Below, piece by piece: positions 46,846 through 58,145 of a stretch of 64,000 nt of DNA; the stretch's first letter is position 1; each line of letters opens with the position of its first letter. The notes beneath the pieces are model-generated. The model saw only the letters and a list, made by a program, of their open reading frames with translations. It ran no database searches and was not told the origin of the DNA. Source of the DNA: Aegilops tauschii subsp. strangulata (Eukaryota > Streptophyta > Magnoliopsida > Poales > Poaceae); assembly GCF_002575655.3 (NCBI RefSeq), contig NC_053037.3:506920544-506984543 (forward strand), written 5' to 3'. The position numbers were made by a program, and so were the translations under genes.

Positions 46846-48997
46846 GCCCTATTTTCAAGAGCACCCCATCACGGTTGTTTGCACTGCTCCGCTCGCTAAG
46901 ATCATAGGCAGCCGAGATGCTTCAGACCGAGTGGCCAAATGGGCCATCGAGTTGCCCCCCTACACCATCTTCTACCAGCATCGCACCACCATCAATTCCC
47001 AAGCACTGGCCGGCTTCCTCGTTGACTGGCCCGAGACCCAGTACCTGCCGCCAGCGCCGGACTCCACCCATTGGCGGATGCACTTTGATGGTTCGAAGAT
47101 GCGCACCGGCTTGGGAGCCGGCATCGTCCTCACCTCTTCCAAAGGCGACAAGCTTAGATACACATTGCAAATCCATTTTGCTGCCTCCAACAATGTGGCC
47201 GAGTATGAGGCACTAGTACACGGACTCCAGCTTGCCAAAGAGCTCGGCATTCGCCGGATTCTGTGCTACGGTGACTCCGACTTGGTGATCCAACAGTCGT
47301 CTGGTGACTGGGACGCCAAGGGTGCAAACATGGCAAGCTACCACTTCCTCGTCCAGCAACTCAGCAGATATTTTGAAGGGTGCGAGTTCCTTCACGTGCC
47401 ATGAAACGACAACGAGCAAGCAGATGCCTTGGCACGGATTGGCTCCACCCGACAAGCCATACCAGCCGGCATGTTCCTTCAGCGCCTCCTCAAGCCGTCC
47501 ATCAAGCCTTCGCTAGAATCAAATTCTATGTTCGTGCCGGTAGCTCCTGAAACAGTCGGATCCGACTCAAAGGCCGCAGCAGTCAGCTCGGGGACTTCGG
47601 CAGGCGGCTCGGGGACTGCAGCAGTCGCACCTGGACTGGGGACTACAGCAGTCGCACCCAGCCCGGGGACTTCAGATCCCGGCCCGGGGACTACAACAGT
47701 CGGCTCGGGGACTTCAACGACATAGCAAGCGGCGGCCGACTCCAACACGCCACCTCCTAACCCAACCACCCCAATACAAGTGGCAGTACTGACAGTGGAG
47801 GAAATCACAGCACCATCATGGGCTCAACCCATCCTCAACTTTTTGGTGAACAAAGAGCTGCCAACCGATGAGATCTCGGCCCGACAGGTCCAACGTCGGG
47901 TAGCAGCATACACCGTCGTCAACAGGGAACTCGTGAGGCGCAGCGTCACTGGTGTATACCAGCGCTGCGTGGAGCCGGAGAAGGGCCAAGCAATCCTCAA
48001 AGATATCCATCAAGGCGAGTGTGGCCACCACGCGGCCTCAAGGTCACTTGTTGCCAAAGCTTTTCGCCATGGTTTCTTCTGGCCGACTGCTCTAGAAGAC
48101 GCCAAAGACTTGGTCCAGAAATGTAAGGGATGCCAGAAATTCAGCTCCAAACAACATTTGCCTGCTTCTGCACTCAAGACCATTCCCCTTGCCTGGCCTT
48201 TTGCCGTCTGGGGACTGGACATGGTGGGACCGTTCAAGACAGCACGTGGCGGCATGACTCATCTGCTTGTCGCTGTGGACAAATTCACCAAGTGGATTGA
48301 AGCGAAGCCAATCAAAAAGTTGAACGGTCCGACTGCTGTGACTTTCATCGCAGACATCACCACTCGGTACGGCGTACCTCACAGCATCATCAGCGACAAT
48401 GGCACAAATTTTGCCAAAGGCGCCTTGGCCTGTTTCTGTGCGACGCAGGGCATCCGACTAGACTTAGCGTATGTTGCCCACCCACAGTCAAACGGCCAAG
48501 TCAAGCGAGAAAACGGCCTCATTTTGTCCGGAATCAAACCCTGACTGGTCGAGCCTCTGGAGCGATCGGCCGTCTGCTGGCTCGACAAGCTGCCGGCCGC
48601 CCTCTGGAGTTTGTGCACCACTCTGAACAAGTCAACCAGCTTCACACCCTTCTTCCTCGTGTATGGTGCCGAGGCCGTCATCCCAACTGACATCGAGTTC
48701 GACTCACCTCGTGTCACCATGTACACCGAGGCGGGGGCAAAGGAAGCACGAGAAGACGTCATCGATCTGCTGGAAGAGGGCCGGCTGTTGGCACTCAGCT
48801 GGTCCGCCATCTACCAGCAGAGCCTACGATGCTATCACAGTCGGAAGGTCAAGCCAAGATCCTTCCAAGAGGGAGACCTTGTGCTCTGGCTGATCCAGCG
48901 AACAGCCGGCCAGCACAAGCTCTCGGCCCCTTGGGAAGGCCCTTTCATCATTAGCAAAGCCTTGGACAACGACTCCTACTACCTGATCAATGCCTAG
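46845..48997 (+). pseudogene. pol: Gypsy B RNase H and integrase
   Basis: RNase H shows MHFDGSKMRTGLGAGIV, ASNNVAEYEALVHGL and CYGDSDLVIQQ, then a TGA (from CGA) at 47402. A repeat-rich linker (47570-47725) ends in TAG. Integrase has the HH-CC zinc region (HQGECGHHAASRSL, CKGCQKF), then GLDMVGPF and SDNGTNF. The Glu of the D-35-E triad, 36 residues after Asp, is Lys (AAG, 48503-48505). A TGA at 48542 follows, and the C-terminal part ends at 48997. It is inactive as it stands. Confidence 0.88.
47570..47725 (+). repeat. Tandem repeats in the RNase H-integrase linker
   Basis: Six imperfect units of 21-27 bp contain CGGGGACT[AT]CA. They encode a Gly/Ser/Thr/Pro-rich linker (for example SPGTSDPGPGTTTVGSGT). 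The same word occurs in the antisense-gene introns and at the 3' purine tract. Confidence 0.75.
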
Positions 48998-49811
48998 AAA
49001 CCCAGGGCGCGCAAGAGAGACGACTCCGGCAAGGAAACAGAGCGCCCATGGAATGCAAATCTCCTTCGAAGATTTTACAGTTGATGCAGTATGTACCACG
49101 CTACCTTTTGTATTAAGTACGAAGACTTTGGGTCCCTCGAGGAGCACTCGAGGGCTACCCCTTTTTATCTATATGATAAGTATTGTGCCTATGAATGTGT
49201 TATTTCATTCCTCCGCCTGAAACCAGGTTCGACCAGTCGGCCCGGGGGCTTGCCGCCTTGTACTATGTCAGTGTTTCCTGCAGTCGGACAAGTAATGTGC
49301 CGGCACCTAAGCCCTCTCTTGCCACAAGCCGCAGCTCGCAGAGCAACTTTTCGCTAGGCAAGAGTTAGAGGCAAGAAACAAGTGCTCACATGAAAAATGG
49401 CTAAGAACCAAAACATCGACATAGGACAAGCCGGCCCCTCGCCTCGCCGACCGGCTGCGGAGCAGCCGGCCGGCCGGCTTCCCACTTAGCTTGCAACGTT
49501 CTAATCGGCCAAAGTACTTGTCCTCCCAAAATGGTGAAGTACTTTTCCAGGCCGCAGTCCGCAGAGCGGCTGTCCGGCTGGCAAGTAGCTAACCAAGGGA
49601 GGGCGGCAAAGGAAAAAGCAAAGGAACAAAAAGCAAGAAAAGTCGGAGCTCAGCAAAAGCACAGCTTGTGCGGGAAATAATTTACATACCAAAAGGCCCT
49701 CGGCCAACATTCAACATAGTTTGAATACACCCCGCGGGTGGAATTGTGCAAATTTAACGAAAGTTTGTCGAGAAGACTATTAAGCTGGAAAAGCTACGAT
49801 AAATTGGCGGC
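48998..49811. other. Gypsy B spacer between integrase and antisense gene
   Basis: About 0.8 kb with no protein-like frame. The 3' end of the antisense transcript should fall here, tail to tail with pol. No clear AATAAA on the minus strand was noted. Confidence 0.6.
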
Positions 49812-52800
49812 CTAGACCAAAGGAGCAGCAGGCGAGTCCGGCAGGTTGGTGGAGTCGGGGGCACCGGCTGGTGAAGTGGCCGGCTGGCAAGGCTCGGCTT
49901 GGTCGCCTTCAGCAACAGTCGGCGTGCTTGCACGTGGCTTGTTGCTGGAGGCGCGGTCGAGTTGAGGCTGGCCGCCCGCTCCGACCTCCGGCGCACCATC
50001 TTCATCATCCTCGTCTTCCTCGTCTTCACCTTCGTCGCTCGAGGCGATTTCCTCTGCCGAGTCTTCGCCATCATCTGGGTTCAGTCTGAACCATTCAGGC
50101 GGCACCTCAGTGCCGTTCTCGTTCAGCTCAGGGACGAAGACACCGTTGTTGGTGTACTCAGCGATCGCCGATGCGCGGATACTGAGGGCACGCTCCACCG
50201 CCACCAACTCGGCGCTGGCCTCCTGCCGAAACGTGGCCAGCTGGGCTAGATCTAGCACAGGATACCACGCCTTGGCGAACTCCAAGGCCCGCCGCGCTCC
50301 TGCCCGGGCTGCGGAGCCCTTCCACGCCTCAAGACGGCCGGCGGCCACTTCCAACCAGTCGGCGGTCCGACCGGGGGTGCGTGGGGCCTGCCTGTCTAGC
50401 CAGAGGGCGGAGATCGCCTGAGCCCCAGCACGCTGCAGCCGGCGGAGCATCCGGTGGGCCGGCTGGAGACAAGCTTGAATACTAAGGAGCTGCTCGCCAA
50501 GGGTCCGAGGGGCATTGGCAGCAATCTCCGCGCCTTCCGCCCTTCGCTCCTTGCGGCGAGCCTCGGTGTCCTGGTTGGCTGCGATGGAATGGCCGGGGAT
50601 GAAGTCTGCACAAGCAAAGCAATAAGTCAGAACTCAGAATCTAGAGGCCAGCTCACTAACAGCCGACAGCTGAGAGAAAGAGAAGAAAGCTCACCATCGA
50701 CTATGTCTTCGATCTTGCCATAGCCGGCAGTCAGCGCCGCCTCCGTCTCAGCCCAACCTGAGCGCTCGGTCTCAAACTCAACCAGGAGCTTGGCTTCGTT
50801 GTCTTCCGCCTGCTTCAGGGCCGCCTTGTGAAGTTCCGCCTGGTCCTTCAGTTCCTTGGCCAGGCGGTCGCGCTCCTGGGCCGCCCTGTTGCACTCGTCC
50901 TCCTTGGCACGCAGCGCGATGTTGGATTCGCCCAGTTGCTGCTGCAAGGCAGTGTTGGCTTCTGCAGGGACAAGAAAGAAAAGATATCAACAACCAAGAA
51001 GGAAGAAAAACAATTGCTGGAAGATCCGACCCAACTGCTCAGCAGTCGGCCCGCATCTCGGGGACTACAGCCCGCGGGTGCGCTGACGCGCCCCCGCAGA
51101 GAGAGAAGATGGAGTGCTTACTCCGGCTTTCCGTCAAGTCGGCGGTCCGTCGGTCCAGCTCCCGAACATGGGCATTGAAGGTGGCCGCGCGGACGTTGTG
51201 GTAATCCAGCAACAAAGCATCAGAAAGAGAAGTGAGTCAGAGGCCCAGAACCCACTATGAAGTTCCAGGCCGCCTGCTCAGCAGTCGGCCCAGAACTCGG
51301 GGACTACACCCAGTGGGTGCGCTGGCACGCCCCCACCGAAGTTTACATGAATCAAAAGCAAGAAGCAAGTCACGTACCTGAACGGTGGCCCGCGTCTTCA
51401 CAGACGCCTTCATGCATTGCGAAAGGGCGGCGGCTTCGGCTCTGAAATCGCCCTGGACGTCCTGAGCCGCCTTGATCAAGGCACTCGTCCCGCCCCCGTG
51501 CACCCACTCCGTCGGTGCAGCACTAGTGGCTTCGGCATCAGGGGCCGACGAGCTGGTGCTCCCGACCTCCATCGGCCTCGGCGCCGATGCCGCTTTCCCC
51601 ACACGGCGGCGCACAGGAGTGCGGACCGTGGGAGCCGACCCCACCACCAGCTCGCCTCCGGCTGGCGGCACCAATTGGGCAGCCGGCTGGCTGCCCTGCG
51701 CATCTACGGTCGGCGGTTGCGGAGGCGCCTCCATCTCCGGCAAGACGGCATCGCCGCCATCCCTCTCCATGACCGGCTCCTCGTCGCCGGCTCCTCCAGC
51801 CGGCGCCGGGATCTCTGGTGCTGGCGACGCAGAGCGCAGGGGGGTGATGAGTTGCGGGGTCTGGTGACGCGCGGCATCATTTGCCCATTTCTTCGCCGCG
51901 GAGTCGGTTTGGGCCTTGGCCACGAAGTCTGCATCCGCTTGCGCTGCCTTGGCTACGGCCGCCTTGTCGGCCTCCGCCTTCTTGGCGGCGGCTTCTTTCT
52001 CCTCCCGCACCTCCCGTGCGTTCCTTTCATGCACCTCCCGGAGATCGGCAGTCGGGTCAATACAGCGGGTATTGGTGGAGCCCTCCGCCGCCCTGATGAC
52101 GGAGGCTGAGGTCGACCGCTAAAGAGAGAGCGGGGCCCTGCTCAAAAGAAGGGTGAAAATGAGATTCAGAAGGAGTCGACAAGATAAAAGAATAAAAGAA
52201 GACACAAGGAAAGTTGAGAACGTACGCCGACACCATTGGAGGCTGCTTGGGGGCCTTCTGCAACTTGGCTGCCTTCGCGACAGCCTCGCGTCGCTTGGTC
52301 GTGGCGGCCATGTTCTTGGCCGCGGCGGCCGAGTGCTTGGGCTTCTTGGGGTGGCTGCCGAATAGCAGCGCGCCTCGGCGTTTCAGCCCACCGCCTGGTG
52401 CGGTTGGTGCGGCTGAGGAGCTCGGACCCGCCCTATCGGCAGGGGGCGGGCGGCGCGGCTCCTCCTCCTCCTCCTCCTCATAATCATCCGACCAGTCCTC
52501 TACGCCGCCTCCTCCTATGGAGCCGCCTGCCCCGCCACCACCGCCTGTGGCGTCGTCCTCCAGGGCAGCCGCCCCCAAGTCGGGGTCCGCCACGTCGCTC
52601 ACCTCCCGGTCCAGCATGTAGTCGACATTGGCCTCTGGCTGGGAGGGAAGGATCTGCATCATACTCGAGCTGGTCAGTCGGCAAGAGGGAGTCCGGCAAG
52701 AAAGGACCCGGCAAGAGGGAAAGAAAAGAATCAAGTGCTTACCATAGGCCGCGGATCTGCGCGGGAGTACGGCCTCTTGCCGAACCGCCACTCCTCCTCC

Positions 52801-53633
52801 TCGAGCTTGAGGTCGGTGATCTCGTTCACCAGGAGGGCCACCTCTGCAGTCGGCATCTCCTTGGTGCACATCCGGCACGGATCGCGATGCCCACTCATCT
52901 GGCTTATTATATGAGGCCGGCCTTGAAGCGGGAGGACCCGACGCAGCATGAAGGCGACTAGCAAGTCGGACGCCTTGAAGCCCTCCGACTCCGTCATCAC
53001 CTTGAGGCGGGCGATGGCGGCGGAGGCGTCGGGCGACAGCGGCTTTGGCTTGAAGCCCCAATTGGTGCGGGGTTCGGCAGGCGGACCAGCCACATAAGGC
53101 GGCAGGTTGACGAAGTCGATCGCCGGGTTGACGTTCTTCACGTAGAAGTACGACTTCTGCCACAGCTTGACCGACTGTATCAACTTGATGGCTGGGAAGG
53201 CGTTTCTAGCACCCGGACGCCGCACCGCGATGAAGGCTCCGCACTGGGCTGCCTCGTCCTTGATGGCGGTGCCAAGCTTGGTGTAGAAGAAGGCCACCCA
53301 GAGCTCGAGGGTGGGGAGGATGCCAAGATAGCCCTCGCATAGGGTGACGAAAGCCGACAGCAGCACCACTGTGTTCGGTGTGGGGTGGTGTGGCTGGAGT
53401 CGGTAGAAGGTCAAGAAAGAGCAGAGGAAGCCGCTCGCCGGCAGGCCGAAGCCATAGAAGAAGTGCAAGCGGAAGATGACGCGCTTGCCTTCCTCCGGCA
53501 CCGGCGTGATCTCGCTGGCGGGCGGCACGCACACCTTGACGTAGCCCGCGCCGGGCAGCCGCCGCGTGTCGCGGAGGAATGTGAGGTGGTCTTCATGGAC
53601 GTTGGAGCCGTCCCACTCATCGGAGCGCTCCAT
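49812..53633 (-). CDS. Antisense multi-exon gene of Gypsy B
   Basis: Starts at ATG 53633, opposite to pol. Probable exons are 53633-52743, 52669-52226, 52118-51378, about 51214-51122, 50960-50695 and 50605-49812, with GT...AG introns of about 70-165 bp. The exon 1-2 join does not keep frame as read, and the acceptor of exon 4 is unclear. Exon 1 has LLSAFVTLCEGYLGILPTL, LWQKSYFYVKN and FMLRRVLPLQ, which line up with the antisense gene at 22427. Exon 2 is acidic and Pro/Ala/Lys-rich. Exons 3-5 are coiled coil (EVHERNAREVREEKEAAAKK, AKEDECNRAAQERDRLAKE). Exon 6 is a helical domain with an acidic tail. Related to grass PF04195-type proteins; function unknown. Confidence 0.65.
51035..51340. repeat. 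Duplicated 70-bp motif in two introns of the antisense gene
   Basis: Copies at 51035-51103 and 51271-51340 share CTGCTCAGCAGTCGGCCC, then CTCGGGGACTACA and a GTGCGCTG.C.CGCCCCC tail. The two introns thus share one repeat. Confidence 0.75.
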
Positions 53634-53836
53634 GACGGCTCGAGCTCGACGAAGACGAAGGGCGGTGACGAGCGCGCGGGCCCACAGTGGAGCACAGAGA
53701 GAGCTCAGGAAGAAGAAGCTCGACGACGACGGCGAGCCGCGATGGCACTTCGGCGGAGCGCGGAGTGCGGCGGTGGCGGAGAAGAGGCAAGGGAGAGGAG
53801 AGCGCGCGTGCTTCTGCCACTCCCCTCCTCCCCCTG

Positions 53837-53842
53837 TTTATA
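53837..53842 (-). promoter_or_regulatory. TATA box for the Gypsy B antisense gene
   Basis: Minus-strand CTATAAACAG lies about 205 bp before ATG 53633. It predicts a start near 53808 and a GC-rich 5' UTR of about 175 bp. Confidence 0.6.
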
Positions 53843-54310
53843 GCCCCCTGGCTGCGAAGCCGAGGGGCGGGGCGTGGATCGTGGGATTAACTGCGCCCAC
53901 GACCCCATGACCCCGCACCTACCACGCAGTAATGGCGCGTGGTAAAAGCGCGCGGAATCCCAACCGCCCGCCTCGGCCACAGCAGATCCGCGCGCATGCC
54001 AAGGCCCGGTATTGGCGGGCCCGGCCTACAGCGACGTCCCGTCGCGCGTGGGCTGGCATGCCGGCCCGGCCAGCTGATGCCGTGTAGCGCACGTGCGACG
54101 GGCGGCAAACCTAGATGCCTAGCTAGCGCGCCACATGGCTCCCGCCACGACGGTTCAAAATTGACCAGTTGGATTGCCTGGCCACGGCCGACTTCTGGCA
54201 GTCGGCGTTCCAGAGGACGGACAAGACAGGCAACGAGAACCACACGGAGTAGGAAGCTGCCGGGCAACCCGCCTTGTCAGCCGCAGCGACCCACCAGCTT
54301 CGGGGACTAC
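53843..54310. other. Gypsy B DNA between antisense promoter and 3' LTR
   Basis: GC-rich and non-coding. The last bases, CAGCTTCGGGGACTAC (54295-54310), are the likely polypurine tract for the 3' LTR. Confidence 0.65.
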
Positions 54311-55491
54311 TGTCGGAGTTATTGGCCATGGGTAGCCTCATCTGCCCCCCATGGCATTTCAAGATATCGGGGCCGACTGCGCCCCTCGAGCGTCGAAGAT
54401 TGATCACCGCCTTCTTGTGGCCGGTTGGTCCAAGCGGCCGGCTGCCAGAAGACGGCGGACCCCAGAAGATGGACACGAATTGGGCCGCCTCCTAGCAGGC
54501 GGCCTCCAGAGAGGCCAGCTCCTGGCAGGCGGCCCCAAGCGCCCTCAAAGTCCAAGATCCCATGAATATGATGAGACGGGGCGTGGCTACAGAGAAGCCT
54601 GCCACCCTTGAATCCAGGGCGGGTCGTGGCCACAGTATGCCGTACCAGCCGGAGACCTCCTGCACGGCGCGGCACTGTTGCCCCTCCGCCCGTGACATCA
54701 CCCAAGTCAGAGGGGACCACGCCCCCACGACGGGCTGTCGGTACGGCCCGCAAGCGGCGGGCCCTACCTGCCCATGAGAAGCCAGAAGGTGGCAAGCTCG
54801 GTTAGTCGGCCTAGGGGGAGGCCGGCACCCAGAAGGCCGCCCTCCCCCCTTCCTAGGAGTTTGTGCGCCATTAACCAGAAGAGATGGGGAATGGCTACAG
54901 TGAACGCCCGCCAGGCGGTGGAACTGTAGCCACGCCTTCCCCGACAAAGCAAGCATCATTAGGAGCACGGCTATAGTGCTCAGCAGCCGGCAGGACCCGC
55001 GAGCGGCGGGCACGGCCTGTCGGCCACGTAAAAGGTAGCCGGCGGGGCCCACCAGTCGGTGGGCCCCAGCAGCCAGCGGAGGAGCCAGCAATCAGATACA
55101 CTGACGACCTAGGCCTATGTCCAACCATTTTACCATTATACCCCTGGGGGGTAGGCCTATATAAACCCCCCAGGGCACCCATGCAAAGGGTTGAGATCTT
55201 TAGCAAAACACACACACACATAGAGAGAGAGGAGAGAGCTAGACTTGCCCTTCTTCCTCCTCTAGCAAACAGCTCAAGGAGCAACTTGTAGCTACCTGTT
55301 GAGATAGTGACCATGCGGAGACCCCGTAGAGCAGGACTAGGGGTGTTATCTCCTAGGAGAGCCCCGAACCTGGGTAAAGTTTGTCGGCGTACGTGTCTAC
55401 GCCTTATCCCGCTTCCTGGCACCGGCGACGTCTTACTATCCCCCACCATGATAAGCCACCCGTTGGCATATGTCGCACCAAAACCCCGGCA
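54311..55491 (+). repeat. 3' LTR of Gypsy B
   Basis: It pairs with 33185-34360. TATATAAA is at 55158-55165. The last base pair of the end motif is changed (CCCCGGCA instead of CCCCGACA). Confidence 0.9.
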
Positions 55492-55496
55492 TCTAT

Positions 55497-56337
55497 AGTG
55501 ATGAAAGGAAAAAAAATTCAGTTAACTACTAATTTCATTCATTTAGGTTATTCATTTAACTTCACCTAATTAACCTACTGTACCACCACTACTAGCAGCA
55601 CTACTAACCTAATTAACCTAGCAAAACCCTACTGCCCTAACTAAAAAACATCTAATTAACATCTACTAGTACCACTACTACCCTAACCTAATTAACATCT
55701 ACTAGTATCACTATATACTACAAGCAGCACTGCTACAACATTTTCTTCATTTTTTGTTTTAAAAAACATCTATGAAAACAAAAACCCTAATTAAACCCTA
55801 CTGCCCTAACTAACTTTTGCCGTAAACCAAATTTTTTGCTCTAACATCTACTACTTAACATCTTTTGCTCTAAACTAAATTTTTTGCTATAAACTAACTT
55901 TTGCTCTAAAATGCAGACAGATAGGAGTGGTGGGGGAGGGGTTGGGGGCTTACAGAGAGGGGAGAGACGGTGGCGAGGAGATGCTCAGCGACGGAGGCAG
56001 GGCGGGGTGAGCGGGCTCGGGCTCGGGCAGCGGCGGTCCTGGGCGGGCTCGGGCCGCGGTGAGGTCAAGGGCCGCCGTGATGAGGTCGAGGGCGGCGACG
56101 GTGAGGTCGAGGGCGGCCTCGGGCGGCGGCGGCGAGGCTGAGGGCGGACTCGGGCGGCGGCGGTGAGGATGAGGGCGGCCTCGGGGGGAGACTGTGAGAT
56201 TCCGGGCGTCCACGCCGGCAGGAGACAGCGGTGAAGTGGGGCGACGGTGAATTGGGGAGACGGCGGCGAAGTGGGGCGAGGGATTTGGGGGAGAAGTGGT
56301 GGCCGGGGGGAGGGAAACCGTTGGTTAAGTGAAACAT
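55497..56337. other. CACTA right arm, no gene
   Basis: The first half is AT-rich with repeats of CTAATTAACATCTACTAGTA (55650-55710). The second half (55975-56200) is a GC-rich array of degenerate units containing GTGAGGTCGAGGGCGGC. Open frames through the array are a by-product of the repeat. Confidence 0.65.
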
Positions 56338-56783
56338 AACGGTAGCGCGTTTCTGAAAACGCGCTATAGCTAAGTTAGCTACAACGCATTTTCAGAAACG
56401 TGCTACTGCTATGCCTTTCTCCTTTTTTCCCCTTTTCATTTATTTTTCTTTACATTTTATTTTTTCCTTTCTCCTTTTTCTATTTCTTTCATTTTCATTT
56501 ACTTTTCTACTTGTTTTCATTTTATTTTATTTTCGTTAGCAGTAGCGCCTTACACCTAAACGCGCTGGTACAACAATATTAGCAGTAGCGCTGTTTCTAA
56601 AAGACCGCTACTACTATGTGTAGCCTATCGGCTTAGTGGTGAGAATTTTAGTAGTAGCGCTTTTACCATGGGATGCGCTACTGCTATATATGTATCTGCA
56701 GCGCGGTTATTCTGCACGCGCTACTGCTGTGTAGTAGTAGCGCGCTTTTTTAACAAGCGCTACTGCTAAAGTTCTGTGTATAA
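56338..56783. repeat. CACTA right subterminal repeats
   Basis: Many copies of AGCAGTAGCG/CGCTACTGCT, including 56569-56600 and 56640-56770, face each other in pairs such as CGCGCTACTGCT...AGTAGTAGCGCG. The words match those of the left end. A pyrimidine tract (56410-56540) lies among them. Confidence 0.85.
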
Positions 56784-56800
56784 GGTTTTCCCTAGTAGTG

Positions 56801-56884
56801 ACTCCCTCTGTAAACAAATATAAGAGCGTTTAGATCCCTACTTTAGTGATCTAAACAGTCTTATATTTCTTTATTGAGGGAGTA
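56801..56884 (+). mobile_element. Stowaway MITE, split by the CACTA
   Basis: Removing the CACTA leaves an 81-bp element, CTCCCTCTGTAAAC to TTATTGAGGGAG, flanked by TA (4291-4292 and 56883-56884). It is palindromic: AATATAAGAGCGTTTAGATC faces GATCTAAACAGTCTTATATT. It belongs to the short Tc1/mariner-derived Stowaway group common in wheat. Its first two bases lie at 4293-4294. Confidence 0.9.
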
Positions 56885-58145
56885 TGGAGCACAGCGGTGG
56901 TTATATTTATAGAAATGATTGTACTCTCATGCTTCAGTTAAATCTTTTTGAGAGTCTATTAATTAGTAATTGACAATATGCACGTGCTATAAGACTAGTC
57001 CAAAAAGGATAGGTGTTCAAGGCGGATATAATAAAAACTTTCATGTAATTCACTAAATAGGAAACGTATGGTTTAATTATATTGATGTCATAAGATGAAA
57101 GGATATTAGTTCACAATCATTGGTTAGTAGAAATATCGGTATTAAAGCCACCGTTCATCATTGTTATATGTGTTACGCTAGATCATTGCACATCTTGGTA
57201 CACTGCCAGAGGCATTCCTATAGAGTCATATTGTTTTAGTTATCGAGTTGTAAGTAAATAAAAGTGTGATGATCATCATTATTAGAGCATTGTCCCACTC
57301 GGGAAGGGATGATGGAGACTATGATTCCCCAACAAGTCGGGATGAGACTCCAGACAAAAAAGAAAGAAGAAAAGAGGCCAAAAGAGCCCAACAAAAAAAT
57401 AAGAGAAAAGAGAGAAGGGGCAATGTTATTATCCTTTTACCACACTTGTGTTTCATAGTAGCACGATGTTCTTCATATAGAAAGTCTCCCGAGTTATCAC
57501 TTTCATCTACTAGTGGGAATTTTTCATTCTAGAACTTGGCTTGTATATTCCGATGATGGGCTTCCTCAAATGCCCGAGTCTTCATGAGCAAGCATGTTGG
57601 ATGCACACCCACTTATAGCTCTTAGTGCATCTGTTGCATGGAAATCCTTTCTCCTCGCATTGATATCAATTGATGGGCCTCTCCATTACCCGTTGATCCA
57701 CCGAGTTAATGCAAGACTTTCTTACTTTTTGACTTCCATCATTGATCTCTATCACCGCATTCTATTCCACCTATAGTGTTGTATCCATGGCTCACGCTCA
57801 TGTATTGTGTGAAGTTGAAAATTCTCAAGCGCGTTAGAAGTACGATCCAATGGTTTGTTTTGACACGAGGGTGCTCATGATTTATATTTATGCGGTGAAG
57901 GCGGAGTCATGCCATGCTAACATGATAAAATGAGTTGGGATAACATTCGTTAAGGATCGTATATTTCGAAAAAGTAATGGTTATGTTTCTTATATTCATG
58001 GATATTATTATGTTGATATTATTACTTCATCATTTATACCGTAAAGAGATTACATAATAAACATGCTAGGTAGCATTCAACATCAAAAAAATTGTTTTTA
58101 TCATTTACCTACTCGAGGACAAGTAGGTATTAAGGTTGGGGGTGC
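56885..58145 (+). mobile_element. Old Sabrina-related element: internal 3' noncoding part, right half
   Basis: It is a diverged counterpart of 40372-42177, starting GGAGCACAGCGGTGG and ending ATTAAGGTTGGGGGTGC before the LTR. It shares the CATCATCATTATTAGAGCATTG region, the GGGATGAGACTCC stretch and the CTACTCGAGGACAAGTAGG end. No coding sequence. Confidence 0.85.

Larger units (their letters stand above)
33185..55491 (+). mobile_element. Gypsy B, full-length with antisense gene and nested insertion
   Basis: LTRs 33185-34360 (1176 bp) and 54311-55491 (1181 bp) begin TGTCGGAGTTAT and end CCCCGACA or CCCCGGCA. The flanks are TCTAC (33180-33184) and TCTAT (55492-55496), a duplication with one change. 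The order gag, protease, RT, RNase H, integrase (34384-48997) is that of Ty3/Gypsy. A minus-strand gene (53633 to 49812) lies between integrase and the 3' LTR. A Sabrina-like element sits in gag at 35495-43745. LTR divergence is near 4% by eye. Confidence 0.92.
4295..56800 (-). mobile_element. CACTA transposon split by three later insertions
   Basis: Both ends carry the 17-bp terminal inverted repeat CACTACTAGGGAAAACC (4295-4311 and 56784-56800) and are flanked by the direct repeat ACT (4292-4294, 56801-56803), the expected 3-bp CACTA duplication. Inside each end are many copies of AGCAGTAGCG or its complement. Without nested elements the transposon is about 6.1 kb: 4295-6735, 23436-23831, 31264-33184 and 55497-56800. 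It encodes one minus-strand ORF2-type gene. No transposase was seen, so it is probably non-autonomous or deleted. CACTA elements move by cut and paste. Confidence 0.92.

Noticed and set aside
55590..55830. Telomere-like AACCCTA words
   Set aside because: Isolated CCCTA words in AT-rich repeats without the regular plant TTTAGGG array.
55911..56337. Open frames in the CACTA right arm
   Set aside because: They follow the degenerate GGCGG tandem array and disappear outside it.
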